Origin: an uncultured Flavobacterium sp.
GTDB taxonomy: Bacteria > Bacteroidota > Bacteroidia > Flavobacteriales > Flavobacteriaceae
Direction of reading: 5' to 3'
Assembly: GCF_946479975.1 (NCBI RefSeq)
Contig: NZ_CAMLIX010000009.1
Coordinates: forward strand, 1-47,105
DNA: 47,105 nt
The notes under the pieces are model-generated. The model ran no database searches. It was not told the DNA's origin and saw nothing but the letters and a program-made list of their open reading frames with translations. This document shows positions 8,963 through 18,711 of this stretch, piece after piece. The stretch's first letter is position 1. Each line of letters opens with the position of its first letter. A program made the translations under genes and the position numbers.

Positions 8963-9946
8963 ATGAAATATTTTCTAGCTTTATTTTTAATTACATTTTC
9001 TTTATCAGCCCAAACGCTGGATAACAAACTTGCACTAACCGTTGCACAAGATGGTTCAGGAGACTTTAAAACCATTCAGGAAGCAATAAATAATGTGAAA
9101 GACAATTCAGAAAAACGAGTTGTCATAACCATAAAACCGGGGAAGTATATTGAAAAGTTAGAAATTCCGGTTTCTAAAACTTTCATTACATTAAAGGGAA
9201 CGGATAGAAATAAAACGATTATTTCATTTGATGATTATTCTGGGAAACTACTTCGTGAACAAGATCCATCAGGGAAAAAGGCATTTGGAACAGGAACGTC
9301 ATATTCTTTTTTGATTAAAGGAAATGATTGTACACTCGAAAATCTTACGGTTGAAAATTCCGCTGGAAGAGTAGGGCAGGCGGTTGCACTTCACATTAAG
9401 AGTGATAGAGTTATTGTAAAGAATTGTAATCTTTTAGGAAATCAGGATACGCTTTATTTATCGGAAGGAAATACCCGAATTTATTTCGAAAACTGTTTCA
9501 TCAACGGAACAACCGATTTTATTTTCGGAGCTGCAACGGCTTATTTTTATAAATGTACAATCGAAAGTTTAATGAATTCTTATATCACGGCGGCTTCAAC
9601 TCCGCAGGGGCAGGCGTATGGTTTTGTTTTTGTAGATTGTAAACTTACTGCTAAAGACAAATCGGTAGATAAAGTGTTTTTAGGGAGACCGTGGAGGCCG
9701 TATGCGCAAACGGTTTTTATTAACACGAATATTGGTTCTCATATTATTCCAGAAGGTTGGAATGCATGGCCAGATACCAGATTTCCTGATAAGGATAAAA
9801 CAGCCTATTACGCTGAATTTGGAAGCAAAGGTTCAAGCGCAAAAGATGTTTCTCAAAGAGTTTCATGGTCACATCAACTAAAGAAAGATGATATTAAAAA
9901 ATATAATAAAGAATTAGTTTTAAATAACTGGAATACAGTTAATTAA
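8963..9946 (+). CDS. Pectin methylesterase, carbohydrate esterase family 8
   Basis: Hydrolyses methyl esters of galacturonate in pectin, making the backbone accessible to pectate lyases and polygalacturonases. The 327-aa protein has a signal peptide (1-16, ending LSAQ) and a right-handed beta-helix. All family landmarks are present: GSGDFKTIQEAI (31-42), GQAVAL (Gln139), GNQDTLY (Asp162, proton donor), GTTDFIFG (Asp185, nucleophile) and LGRPWRPYAQT (Arg242, Trp244). The length is that of a single-domain secreted CE8. It closes the upstream gene group; a hairpin followed by T residues lies about 100 bp downstream. Confidence 0.95.
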   Translation: MKYFLALFLITFSLSAQTLDNKLALTVAQDGSGDFKTIQEAINNVKDNSEKRVVITIKPGKYIEKLEIPVSKTFITLKGTDRNKTIISFDDYSGKLLREQDPSGKKAFGTGTSYSFLIKGNDCTLENLTVENSAGRVGQAVALHIKSDRVIVKNCNLLGNQDTLYLSEGNTRIYFENCFINGTTDFIFGAATAYFYKCTIESLMNSYITAASTPQGQAYGFVFVDCKLTAKDKSVDKVFLGRPWRPYAQTVFINTNIGSHIIPEGWNAWPDTRFPDKDKTAYYAEFGSKGSSAKDVSQRVSWSHQLKKDDIKKYNKELVLNNWNTVN

Positions 9947-10045
9947 TAATTACTTGAAATGAGGTCTCATTTTCAGCATTAGCGAGATTTTTGCTATGAA
10001 TGATTTGTAAACTTCAAAACGGTTAAAAAATCAAAAATATCCAAG

Positions 10046-10076
10046 GCCTGCCGATCATTGATTCGCGGGCTTTTTT
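10046..10076 (+). terminator. Rho-independent-like terminator after the CE8 gene
   Basis: GCCTGCCGA (10046-10054) pairs with TCGCGGGC (10063-10070) with one bulged C and one G-U pair, an 8-nt loop, and is followed directly by TTTTTT. It is the clearest terminator geometry in the window. Confidence 0.65.
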
Positions 10077-10509
10077 GTTTTTGCATCAATTAAAAAAAGT
10101 AAAAATTCCCGTTTACATTTCGTTGGTCAGAATTTACTTTTAAAAATATAATCTTTTTAATAAATATTTAAGACTATTTTTTTAAATGATCTTTTAACTG
10201 TCCTGTAATAGTTTTGTAAGTTTTTTAACTTTAAATCACTTCTTTTTCTGTTAAAAACTCTATCGTTTTCGTAAAAATCAACTTTTTCTAAGCACTTACG
10301 AATCAGGACAGATGATGTAAATTTTTGAAGAATATATAGCAGATTTTTGTTTTTGATAAAAATCTTATGAAATTTTACTCAAAATGCGACTCTAAATTTC
10401 ACATATGTCAAACTTTTGTCTCAAATATTCTATTCCATTTATTTTTTCCATCCAATTTTTATTAATATTGTTTTTTTTAAGTGCTTTTTTTTGAGATTAT
10501 GTGATTAAA

Positions 10510-10529
10510 ACAGGATACAGCAGGACGGT
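10510..10529 (+). promoter_or_regulatory. Candidate operator: direct repeat CAGGAT/CAGGAC at 10-bp spacing
   Basis: CAGGATACAG is followed at once by CAGGACGGTT, so GGATA and GGACG recur exactly 10 bp (one helical turn) apart. The block ends about 19 bp upstream of the -7 match at 10548, where a -33 element would be expected but none is seen. A similar pair precedes the gene at 42818. This position suits an activator; no regulator gene is in the window to pair with it. Confidence 0.45.
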
Positions 10530-10547
10530 TCTAATACTACATCGTTA

Positions 10548-10555
10548 TATTTTTG
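10548..10555 (+). promoter_or_regulatory. Bacteroidota -7 promoter element for susC
   Basis: TATTTTTG matches TAnnTTTG exactly. A start site a few bases downstream would give a leader of about 125-135 nt before susC. No good TTG is found at the -33 distance, which hints at activator dependence. The same octamer occurs at 42749-42756. Confidence 0.5.
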
Positions 10556-10689
10556 GAACACTAAAATAAATGTGTTTTAGACATTTAATAAAATCCTTTA
10601 AGATTTCTTTAAGTAAAATTTTTATTAGAGTTTAAGACATATTAAACATGACTAACTAACAATTAATAACCTAACCAAAAAAAACATTT

Positions 10690-13600
10690 ATGAAACAAGC
10701 ACTTATAAAAAGATGTAGTTTTCTTTTGTTTGCACTGATGAGTGTGGTGAGTTTTGCTCAAAACTCAAATTCAGTTACAGTAACGGGAACCGTTACTGAT
10801 AATATTTCTGGTCTACTACCAGGGGTAAACGTGACGGAAAAGTCTACGAAGAATACTGTTACTACTGATTACAATGGTAAGTATCAGATTAAAGTTAAAC
10901 CAGGAGCAACATTAGTTTTTTCTTTTATTGGAATGAAAAAATCTGAAATCCCTGTCAATGGTCGTACAAATGTTGATGCTAAATTACAAGAAGATTCTAA
11001 TGTACTAGATGATATTGTAGTTGTTGCATACGGTACCCAGAAAAAGAATAATGTAACTGGAGCTATCATTACTTTAAAGCCAGAAGAATTTCAGGATTTA
11101 CCTGTATCAAATTTATCTGAAGCTCTACGAGGATTGACTCCAGGTGTTAGTATATCAGGCGGTGGGGCTCGTCCTGGCGATCCTGCGACAATTCAGATTC
11201 GTCAGAATTTCGGGTTTTCAAAAGATGGTAATTCCACTATTCCATTGGTAGTTATCGACGATATGGTGCAGATCGATCCGCAAAATGGAAAACCGACATT
11301 GGATACCTTCAACCAATTGGATCCTTCAGAAATTGAAAGTATGACAATTTTAAAAGATGGTTCTGCAGCAATTTACGGTTCTAGAGCTTCACAGGGAGCT
11401 ATTATCGTAAAAACTAAAAGAGGAAAATCTGGAAAACCAAAGTTTACTTATTACAGTCAATATTCTATGAATGATGCGGTAAGCCATAGTAAAACAATGA
11501 ATGCTTATGAGCATGGAATTTGGAAAAATAGATTTTTGAATTCTAACTTGGAAGCCGATAGATCTAAATATTTTTCTAATGATGAGCTTGAGAAAATGAA
11601 AGGTTTAGACTATGACTGGCTTAAAAAAGCGTGGAAGCCTGCGGTTCAGCAAAGACAATCTCTTTCTGCAAGTGGAGGAACTGAAAAAGCGACTTATTTT
11701 GCTGGTATTACATACTTTGATCAAGGGCCTAACTTAGGAGAACAAGATTATAAAAAATGGAATTTCAGAACAGGAACTAATATTAAAATCTCTCAAGATT
11801 TAGAGTTTTCTGCTTCCGTTTCTGCTATCACAACTGATGTAACTAAATCATTTTCTAAGGCTTCTGCTAACTTAAATGATAGTAGTTTTGGTTCTGCTGC
11901 TGGAGGAGAACAAGCAGATTACGCTTATTTAGTACACATGCCAAAATATATTCCATGGGATACTACAGTAAATGGTAAAACATATTGGATGTCTCCGTTT
12001 CCACGTACAGATCGTAACTTAGGAAGTGCAAATTCTAATACGACGATTGCAGGATGGAACTATTTTGCAGGCTTAGATGCTGGAAAACAAATAGAAGAAC
12101 AGTTTTCATACAATGTAAATTTGTCTCTAGAATATAAACTGCCATTTTTAAAAGGTTTAAGTGTAAAAGGAAGTTATGCAAGAAGCCAATCTAGCAGCTA
12201 TACAGAGCAATATCAATTACCTTATGATTTAGCGAGAATAACAAATTATCAATTAGCTGATAATCACTTAGAAAATGCTAATTCGTTATATGCTATTGAT
12301 ACAAACATTCGTGGTTCTAGAGTTTACTATACTACAGATTTAGATAAATTAGTACAGGCTAACTTTTTTGCAACATACGCTAGAACGTTTGGAAATCATA
12401 ATGTATCAGCAATGTTTGGTTACGAGCAATCAGAAGCATGGAATAAAAATGTTCGTTTAGCTTATGAAGGTACATCAAAAGACTTTTTAGGAAATAGTAC
12501 TACTGCTGGACCTATAAGTACTAACTCACAAGCTGTAAAAGTGGAGTCCGGTACACAGTCTTATTTAGGACGTATTAACTATAGTTATAAGGACAAATAT
12601 ATTGCTGAGTTTATATTTAGAAGTGATGCCTCTACTAAATTTGCACCGGAAAATTACTGGGGATTTTTCCCAGGTGCACAATTGGGATGGGTTGTGTCTA
12701 AAGAACATTGGTTTACTGACAATGTTTCTTGGATGAATAATTTCAAGATACGTTACTCTATTGGAAAAACAGGGAAAGATAATATTGATTACTGGAGATG
12801 GTTGCAGTTTTATGAGCCGTTGCCAGATAAGGGAACTCAGTTTGGTGGAAATGGAGGTCTTTTAGGTGGAGGAATTACACCGCGTCCAAATCCAAATAGA
12901 GATGTACATTGGGACACTACAATCAAAAACAACCTTGGTTTTGATATGGGATTCTTAAAAAACAGATTACAACTTACTGCTGATTTTTACTATGATAAAT
13001 CTTCAGAAATGCTGATTGGATTAGCTGGTGAGGCTGGTACCCCAATTACAGTAGGAGGTGGTTTTGCCGAGGTAAATTATGCGGCAATTGACGCTTGGGG
13101 AAGTGAATTTAGTTTAAGTTGGAATGATAAAATAAAAGAAGATTTCAGCTATAAAGTAGGAGTGAACCTAGGGTTTTCAAATAATGAAGTTAAAAAATAT
13201 CCTGACCTTGCTAAAGTTGATGCAAATACAAATATTACAACCGTTGGTGCATCTACTTTTTTCCCAGTATGGGGATTCAATACTTGGAAACAAACTTCTA
13301 CAGGTGATGGTATCTTAAGAACAGACGAGGATGTAGCGAACTATTGGAGTTATTTAACAGAGAGAGCTACAGCTGCAGGAGGTGTACCAAATTATATGGG
13401 TATTACTAATGTAAGTATGATGAGAAAAGGAATGTTGGCTTATCAAGATACAGCGGGTGTTTACAATGCATCTACAGGAACTCAAGCTGGAGCTGATGGT
13501 AGAATTATGAGGAATGAAGATTATGTTAAATTGGCCAATAATAATAGAACTTACGGTTTTACAACTAATATGGGCTTCACATACAAAACATTTTATTTAA

Positions 13601-14022
13601 GAACACAGATTCAAACCTCTTGGTCAAGTTACAATTCTATAGATTTAGTAAAACAAGGAACTGCATCTGCTCACAATGACTGGGCTCACGAATCTTTCTG
13701 GACAGACATGTATGATGCTACTGATAATCCTAATGGAAAGTATCCAAACATGGCGCAACAGGATTACATTTTTGCTCCATCAGATTTTTGGAAAATCAAT
13801 GCTTTTAGATGTGTGGTTAGAAACTTAACTGTAGGATTTGAACTTCCAAGAGAAGCAATGAAACAGCTAAATATTCAAAAAGCTACTTTAGGAGTAACAG
13901 GTAATAACCTTTGGGATTTATATAACCCTTATCCAGATCATTATAGAAATATGTATGATGATTCAGCTTCTAGATATCCAACTCTTAGAACTTGGTCAAT
14001 TAATTTGAATGTATCATTCTAA
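10690..14022 (+). CDS. susC: SusC/RagA-family TonB-dependent outer-membrane transporter
   Basis: Outer-membrane beta-barrel (1110 aa) that would import pectic oligosaccharides using TonB energy. Signal peptide 1-23 (SVVSFAQ). Residues about 29-100 are a carboxypeptidase-D regulatory-like domain (VTGTVTDNISGLLPGVNV), then DDIVVVAYGTQKKNNVTGAI (about 107-126) leading into the plug, which contains the SusC hallmark SMTILKDGSAAIYGSRASQGAIIVKT. The remaining 850 residues are barrel strands ending in an aromatic-rich terminus (NLNVSF). No N-terminal STN domain is seen, so signalling through an anti-sigma factor is not indicated. It is followed after 19 bp by susD. This is the only SusCD pair in the window, so it is the probable importer for the whole enzyme set, unless another pair lies outside. 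Confidence 0.95.
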   Translation: MKQALIKRCSFLLFALMSVVSFAQNSNSVTVTGTVTDNISGLLPGVNVTEKSTKNTVTTDYNGKYQIKVKPGATLVFSFIGMKKSEIPVNGRTNVDAKLQEDSNVLDDIVVVAYGTQKKNNVTGAIITLKPEEFQDLPVSNLSEALRGLTPGVSISGGGARPGDPATIQIRQNFGFSKDGNSTIPLVVIDDMVQIDPQNGKPTLDTFNQLDPSEIESMTILKDGSAAIYGSRASQGAIIVKTKRGKSGKPKFTYYSQYSMNDAVSHSKTMNAYEHGIWKNRFLNSNLEADRSKYFSNDELEKMKGLDYDWLKKAWKPAVQQRQSLSASGGTEKATYFAGITYFDQGPNLGEQDYKKWNFRTGTNIKISQDLEFSASVSAITTDVTKSFSKASANLNDSSFGSAAGGEQADYAYLVHMPKYIPWDTTVNGKTYWMSPFPRTDRNLGSANSNTTIAGWNYFAGLDAGKQIEEQFSYNVNLSLEYKLPFLKGLSVKGSYARSQSSSYTEQYQLPYDLARITNYQLADNHLENANSLYAIDTNIRGSRVYYTTDLDKLVQANFFATYARTFGNHNVSAMFGYEQSEAWNKNVRLAYEGTSKDFLGNSTTAGPISTNSQAVKVESGTQSYLGRINYSYKDKYIAEFIFRSDASTKFAPENYWGFFPGAQLGWVVSKEHWFTDNVSWMNNFKIRYSIGKTGKDNIDYWRWLQFYEPLPDKGTQFGGNGGLLGGGITPRPNPNRDVHWDTTIKNNLGFDMGFLKNRLQLTADFYYDKSSEMLIGLAGEAGTPITVGGGFAEVNYAAIDAWGSEFSLSWNDKIKEDFSYKVGVNLGFSNNEVKKYPDLAKVDANTNITTVGASTFFPVWGFNTWKQTSTGDGILRTDEDVANYWSYLTERATAAGGVPNYMGITNVSMMRKGMLAYQDTAGVYNASTGTQAGADGRIMRNEDYVKLANNNRTYGFTTNMGFTYKTFYLRTQIQTSWSSYNSIDLVKQGTASAHNDWAHESFWTDMYDATDNPNGKYPNMAQQDYIFAPSDFWKINAFRCVVRNLTVGFELPREAMKQLNIQKATLGVTGNNLWDLYNPYPDHYRNMYDDSASRYPTLRTWSINLNVSF

Positions 14023-14041
14023 TTTTAATTAAAAAACAATT

Positions 14042-16039
14042 ATGAAAGCAAAATTTTGTACATATATAACAATGATTCTTTTAATGATATTAGGAGTTTC
14101 ATGCAGTGATGATTTTTTAGAAGAAAAAAAGCAATATAAATATTATGATGCGGAATTCTTTAAAAGTGAAGAACGCGTTAATTGGTACGTAAACAATTTG
14201 TATTACGATTTTTATGATGGTTATAAAACTCCTACTGCAATAGTTGTGGGATCTTTTACAACTACTCAAACTTCTTATACAGAGGAAATAGGTGGTATTT
14301 CTGCTATGATTAATCCAAATGTAACTTTGGGAACTGCAGCAGACGGATCTGGTTATTTCGGTAAAACTTTAGTTGAAAACCCTTCTAATGATCCATATAA
14401 CAGAATTAGAGATATTAATGTTATGTTGGAAAGAATCGATGTTGACGGAGCTACTTTAGATCAAACATTTCGTAATCAGATTAAAGGACAAATGTATTAT
14501 TTACGCGCTGTTCAATATTTTGATTTGATGCGTACTTATGGTGGTGTCCCTATTATAACAACTGTTCAGACTCCTTCTAAAGATGATCCATCTATTAAAA
14601 TACCAAGAGCAACTGTAACTGAATTGGTTAATCAAATTAATGCTGATTTCGATTTAGCAGCAAGTTTATTACCAAGTAAATGGCCAGCTAGTGATTACGG
14701 ACGTTTTACTAAAGGTGCGGCATTGGCTCAAAAATCACGTGTATTATTGACTTACGCTAGTCCGTTATTCAATAAAAGCTGGGATTCATCAACTTCTCGT
14801 TGGGATGCTGCTTTAGCAGCTGGATTAGCAGCAGAAGCAGAATTAACTTCAGCAGGACATGGTTTATATGGAACAACTGCTAGAGATTGGGAAAGAATGT
14901 TTTATGTTAACGATAATGCATTCCATCCAGAAGCTATCGTTGTTAAACTTTTAGCGAGCAGTGCTACAGTAACTACTTCTTTACAGTCAAATAACTCTTG
15001 GGAAAGATCAATTCGTTTGGCAAGTCAAGGTGGACAGGGAAGTGGAGGAGTTAAAGCTCCAAAAAGTATGATTGATTTATTTCCTATGGCAAGTGGAAAA
15101 AGACCTACTGCAGCGAATAATTACAATTCATTCTTATTTTTTAGAGATCGTGATCCACGTTTTTACAGAACATTTGGTTTTTCTGGAAGTTACTGGCCTT
15201 ATAGTAACAGTTTAGCTACAGCTGCTGCACCAACAGTTTGGGCATATCGTTGGTCAACAAATGCAACTACTGGTGTAGCTTTTAGTATGGGTAATGATGT
15301 ATCGAGTCCTGCATTTATTCGTAAGATGTCTAGTCCTACTGTTAGTAATGCATCTAATTATCAACTTTCGGGTACAGATATTATGGAATATCGCTATGCT
15401 GAATTACTATTGAACATTGCAGAATGTTATGCTGCCAAAGGTGATATTGCAAATACAATTGAGTATTTAGGTAGAATCCGTAAACGTGTTGGTATTCCTG
15501 CAACTGATAATTACGGAATAGGTATTTTAGGAGATAAATATGCAGCTCTTGAAGCTTGTTTATACGAACGCAGAGTCGAGTTAGCATATGAAGGAAAACG
15601 TTTTTGGGATGTTCAAAGATGGATGCTTTACAGTGATGATGCTGAACTTAGTGATGCAACAAATAGCAAACTAGGTATTCCAGTAATCAATGGTACACAA
15701 CGTATTGGAAATTATTTGCACTATAAAAACGGAACTAGTGCCGCAGGTACAGATCCTTTAGCTAATGCTCGTGCAGCTATTTCTGTAGATCCAGATGCAG
15801 CTAACTTTCAAGCTCAAATTACTGCTTTAGCAGCTTTTTATACAGCTAATTTTGAATTACGTTCTCCTCCAACACCTATGGATAACGTGAGTAGTGTAGC
15901 AACTCCTATTTTATGGAGATCAAACTACTACATCATGGGACTTAATCAAAGTGCTTTGGTTGGGAACCCTTGGTTGACACAAACTGTAGGTTGGAAAGAT
16001 GGAAATGGAGCAGCTGGAACTTACAATTTCCAAGAATAA
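14042..16039 (+). CDS. susD: SusD/RagB-family surface glycan-binding lipoprotein
   Basis: Partner lid of the SusC transporter, capturing oligosaccharides at the cell surface. The lipobox LGVSC places the acylated Cys at residue 21; the following SDDFLEE is acidic, in line with Bacteroidota surface-export signals. SusD hallmarks include MYYLRAVQYFDLMRTYGGVP and, near the C-terminal half, RRVELAYEGKRFWDVQRWM. At 665 aa it is somewhat longer than typical members. A strong hairpin lies 39 bp after its stop, which may lower expression of downstream genes relative to susCD. Confidence 0.95.
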   Translation: MKAKFCTYITMILLMILGVSCSDDFLEEKKQYKYYDAEFFKSEERVNWYVNNLYYDFYDGYKTPTAIVVGSFTTTQTSYTEEIGGISAMINPNVTLGTAADGSGYFGKTLVENPSNDPYNRIRDINVMLERIDVDGATLDQTFRNQIKGQMYYLRAVQYFDLMRTYGGVPIITTVQTPSKDDPSIKIPRATVTELVNQINADFDLAASLLPSKWPASDYGRFTKGAALAQKSRVLLTYASPLFNKSWDSSTSRWDAALAAGLAAEAELTSAGHGLYGTTARDWERMFYVNDNAFHPEAIVVKLLASSATVTTSLQSNNSWERSIRLASQGGQGSGGVKAPKSMIDLFPMASGKRPTAANNYNSFLFFRDRDPRFYRTFGFSGSYWPYSNSLATAAAPTVWAYRWSTNATTGVAFSMGNDVSSPAFIRKMSSPTVSNASNYQLSGTDIMEYRYAELLLNIAECYAAKGDIANTIEYLGRIRKRVGIPATDNYGIGILGDKYAALEACLYERRVELAYEGKRFWDVQRWMLYSDDAELSDATNSKLGIPVINGTQRIGNYLHYKNGTSAAGTDPLANARAAISVDPDAANFQAQITALAAFYTANFELRSPPTPMDNVSSVATPILWRSNYYIMGLNQSALVGNPWLTQTVGWKDGNGAAGTYNFQE

Positions 16040-16077
16040 AATTATTTAGATCAAAAAGAATTAATAGATAAACTTTT

Positions 16078-16106
16078 CACCTGTATTCGTCAAAAAAATA
16101 CAGGTG
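16078..16106 (+). terminator. Strong hairpin after susD (attenuator or RNA-end protector)
   Basis: CACCTGTATT (16078-16087) and AATACAGGTG (16097-16106) form a perfect 10-bp stem with a 9-nt loop. The 3' side is ATTTGTTT rather than a clean T tract, so full termination is uncertain; partial termination or 3'-end protection of susCD mRNA fits. The GTG start that could be read at 16104 lies inside the stem. Confidence 0.6.
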
Positions 16107-16142
16107 ATTTGTTTAAAAAGAATTACCAAAGTCACAATTAAC

Positions 16143-17852
16143 ATGAAAAATTCCGCATTATTTATCACAGCGTTGCTTTTTTTAGGAAGTGCAAAATGTT
16201 TTGCCCAGTATCCTAAAATAAGTCCAGAAGTTCAGGCTCAGGAAAAAGCAATTAAAGAAGAAGCTCAAAGACTTTCTGATGAAGCTTGGGAAAAAGCTTT
16301 AGTTATTATTGAAGAAGAAGCAAAACAAGGAAAACCATATATTCCGTGGGCAGCAAGGCCAACAGATTTGCCTCAAGCTGAGGTTCCAGCTTTCCCAGGT
16401 GCTGAAGGTGGAGGAATGTACACTTTTGGAGGACTCGGCGGTAAAGTTTATACCGTAACTAGTTTAGAAGATCGTGGACCGGGAACTTTGCGTGAAGCTT
16501 GTGAAAAAGGAGGAGCGAGAATTATCGTTTTTAATATTGCTGGAATTATCAGATTGAAAAGTCCGTTAATTATTCGTGCGCCATATATTACAATCGCAGG
16601 ACAAACTGCTCCTGGAGATGGTATATGTATCGCTGGAGAATCAACTTGGATCGATACGCATGACGTAATTATCAGACACGTACGTTTCCGTCGTGGCGAA
16701 ACTTTTGTAGGTCGTCGAGACGATGCTATTGGAGGAAATCCTGTTGGAAATATTATGATCGACCACGTTTCTGCAACTTGGGGACTAGACGAAAATATGT
16801 CTATCTACAGACACATGTACAACCCAGGCGCTGGTTATCCAGACATTAAGGTTGGAACAGTAAATATCACCATCCAAAACAGTTTATTCGGAGAAGCTTT
16901 AGATACATATAACCACGCTTTCGGAAGTACCTTAGGTGGTGAAAACTGCTCTTTTATGAGAAATATGTGGGCAAATAATGCTGGTAGAAATCCTTCTATT
17001 GGTTGGAACGGAATTTTCAACTTTGTAAATAACGTAGTTTTCAACTGGTACAACAGATCTACTGACGGTGGAGATTACACGGCAAATTACAATATCATCA
17101 ACAACTTTTATAAGCCAGGTCCAGTGACAGATCTTACACAGCCAATTAGCTACAGAATCTTAAAACCAGAATCTGGAAGAAGCAAATTGCCTTATGTAGT
17201 TTTTGGTAGAGCATTTGTAAACGGTAACGTAGTGAACGGTAACGAAAAAGTAACCAAAGACAATTGGGACGGCGGAATTCAACTTGAAAACAAAAAAGGA
17301 GAGTTGATGACTTATGATGAATCAAAAGAATATTTTGCTAAAATGAAAGCAGATAAACCTTTCCCAATGCCATGGTTTAATAAATTCATGACAGCTGAAG
17401 AGTCTTATGAATTTGTACTTAAAAATGTTGGAGCAACTTTGCCAATTAGAGATAAAGTTGATGAAAGAATCGTAAGAACAGTAAAAACTGGAGTTCCAGA
17501 ATATGCAAAAGGATTAGAGAAAAAAGAATTTTATCAATTCGAACACAGAAGACTTCCAATGGATTCTTATAAAAAAGGAATTATTACAGATATTTCTCAA
17601 GTTGGAGGATATCCTGAATACAAAGGAAAACCTTATGTAGATACAGACAAAGACGGAATGCCGGATGCTTGGGAGAAAAAATACGGTTTAAATCCAAACG
17701 ATCCATCTGATGCTCAAGGTGATTTAAACGGAGACGGATATTCTAATATTGAAGATTACATCAACGGTGTAAATCCAGCGATCAAAGTAAACTGGAAGGA
17801 TTTAGCTAATAACAAAGAGACTTTGGTAAGACCTTTGTTAGATTTAAAATAA
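16143..17852 (+). CDS. Secreted PL1-like pectate lyase, paralogue A
   Basis: Polysaccharide lyase expected to cleave de-esterified homogalacturonan. The ATG at 16143 is preferred over the GTG at 16104 because the GTG lies in a hairpin and the ATG opens a signal peptide (MKNSALF...CFAQ). The mature protein begins with a charged helical segment (about 23-75), then PAFPGAEGGG and a beta-helix with TIAGQTAPGDGICIAGE, WIDTHDVIIRHVRFRRG and MIDHVSATWG (D207-H208). The C-terminus has two calcium-type loops (DTDKDGMPDAWEKKYGL and GDLNGDGYSN). Compared with the paralogue at 18712 the architecture is collinear throughout, including the N-terminal helix and the KQGKPYxPWA junction. Placed immediately after susCD, it is probably a core enzyme of the locus. 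Confidence 0.9.
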   Translation: MKNSALFITALLFLGSAKCFAQYPKISPEVQAQEKAIKEEAQRLSDEAWEKALVIIEEEAKQGKPYIPWAARPTDLPQAEVPAFPGAEGGGMYTFGGLGGKVYTVTSLEDRGPGTLREACEKGGARIIVFNIAGIIRLKSPLIIRAPYITIAGQTAPGDGICIAGESTWIDTHDVIIRHVRFRRGETFVGRRDDAIGGNPVGNIMIDHVSATWGLDENMSIYRHMYNPGAGYPDIKVGTVNITIQNSLFGEALDTYNHAFGSTLGGENCSFMRNMWANNAGRNPSIGWNGIFNFVNNVVFNWYNRSTDGGDYTANYNIINNFYKPGPVTDLTQPISYRILKPESGRSKLPYVVFGRAFVNGNVVNGNEKVTKDNWDGGIQLENKKGELMTYDESKEYFAKMKADKPFPMPWFNKFMTAEESYEFVLKNVGATLPIRDKVDERIVRTVKTGVPEYAKGLEKKEFYQFEHRRLPMDSYKKGIITDISQVGGYPEYKGKPYVDTDKDGMPDAWEKKYGLNPNDPSDAQGDLNGDGYSNIEDYINGVNPAIKVNWKDLANNKETLVRPLLDLK

Positions 17853-17880
17853 GAATCGGCGACCTTAAAAAAGCAAAATA

Positions 17881-17950
17881 AAAATCTGTAAATCTGTTAA
17901 ATCTGCGAGAGAAAAAATTAGCTCGCAGATTTAGCAGATCAGGCAGATTA
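17881..17950 (+). repeat. Family R5 element
   Basis: AAATCTGTTAAATCTGCGAGAG and its inverse CTCGCAGATTTAGCAGAT flank AAAAAATTAG. It ends 28 nt before the DUF3826 gene start. Confidence 0.75.
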
Positions 17951-17978
17951 AATATTGTAATTCATAAAATATATCAAG

Positions 17979-18665
17979 ATGAAATCAATAAAAAAGATAG
18001 GGATTTTAATGATGCTTTTAGTGTTTGGAAGCAATATAGCACAACAGCATTTAGACCCCGAATATATCAAAGTTACAAACGAAAGAGCATCAAAAATCGT
18101 TGTAAAATTAAATTTGAAAAATGAAGCTAAAGAAAAAGCAGTTTCAAATATTATTGCACAGCAATTCAGAGATTTAAGTGAAATTCAAGATGGAAGAGAC
18201 GCTGAAATCAAAAAAGTAAAAGAAGATGCTTCTTTAGCCAAAGAAAAGCAAAACGAAAAAATTGATAAGTTAAAAGCAAAAGCAGACGAATCTATTGCAA
18301 AATTGCATAAATCTTACCTTAAAAAATTAGGTAAAGAATTATCCGAAGAAAAAATTACTGAAGTTAAAGACGGAATGACTTATGGCGTGCTTCCAATCAC
18401 GGTTGCAGGTTACAATGATATGCTTCCAAACTTAACTGCAGAACAAAAAGATTATATTTATAAAGCTTTAGTAGAAGCGAGAGAACATGCAATAGATGGT
18501 GGTACTTCTAAAGAAAAACACGGTTGGTTTGGTAAATACAAAGGAAGAATCAATAATTATTTATCTAAACAAGGTTACGATTTAAACAAAGAAAGCGCAG
18601 ATTGGCATAAACGTGTTGAAGAAAGAGAGAAAAATAAAGTAAAAGATTCTACTACAAAAGAATAA
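17979..18665 (+). CDS. DUF3826-type secreted protein of unknown function
   Basis: A 228-aa protein with a signal peptide ending near residue 21 (SNIAQ). It matches by eye the DUF3826 proteins that recur next to pectate lyases in Bacteroidota loci; no activity is known to me. Residues about 60-125 are a long, lysine- and glutamate-rich amphipathic helix that probably forms a coiled coil or helical hairpin. The second half has MTYGVLPITVAGYNDMLPNL and KEKHGWFGKYKGRINNYL, short conserved-looking turns with aromatic residues. No catalytic motif is obvious. It sits between two PL1 paralogues, 126 bp after one and 46 bp before the other, and only the upstream gap holds a repeat. A role assisting the lyases (binding, folding or regulation) is only inference. 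Confidence 0.8.
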   Translation: MKSIKKIGILMMLLVFGSNIAQQHLDPEYIKVTNERASKIVVKLNLKNEAKEKAVSNIIAQQFRDLSEIQDGRDAEIKKVKEDASLAKEKQNEKIDKLKAKADESIAKLHKSYLKKLGKELSEEKITEVKDGMTYGVLPITVAGYNDMLPNLTAEQKDYIYKALVEAREHAIDGGTSKEKHGWFGKYKGRINNYLSKQGYDLNKESADWHKRVEEREKNKVKDSTTKE

Positions 18666-18711
18666 TCTCTCGAACTGACACTCACAACTATTAACTACAA
18701 CCACACAATTC

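Larger units (their letters stand above)
9947..10689. other. 743-bp non-coding gap before susC
   Basis: No open reading frame with a start and plausible coding sequence is visible. The first 130 bp hold a terminator-like hairpin. The remaining 600 bp are very AT-rich and carry scattered CAGGACA-type words (10198-10206 on the minus strand, 10304-10311, 10511-10527) and two TAnnTTTG matches (10209-10216 and 10548-10555). It separates the CE8 gene group from the susCD group and is the largest regulatory space of the window. Confidence 0.75.

Noticed and set aside
10209..10216. TAGTTTTG as the main susC promoter
   Set aside because: It matches TAnnTTTG, but it is about 480 bp from the start codon and has no -33 partner; the match at 10548 is better placed.
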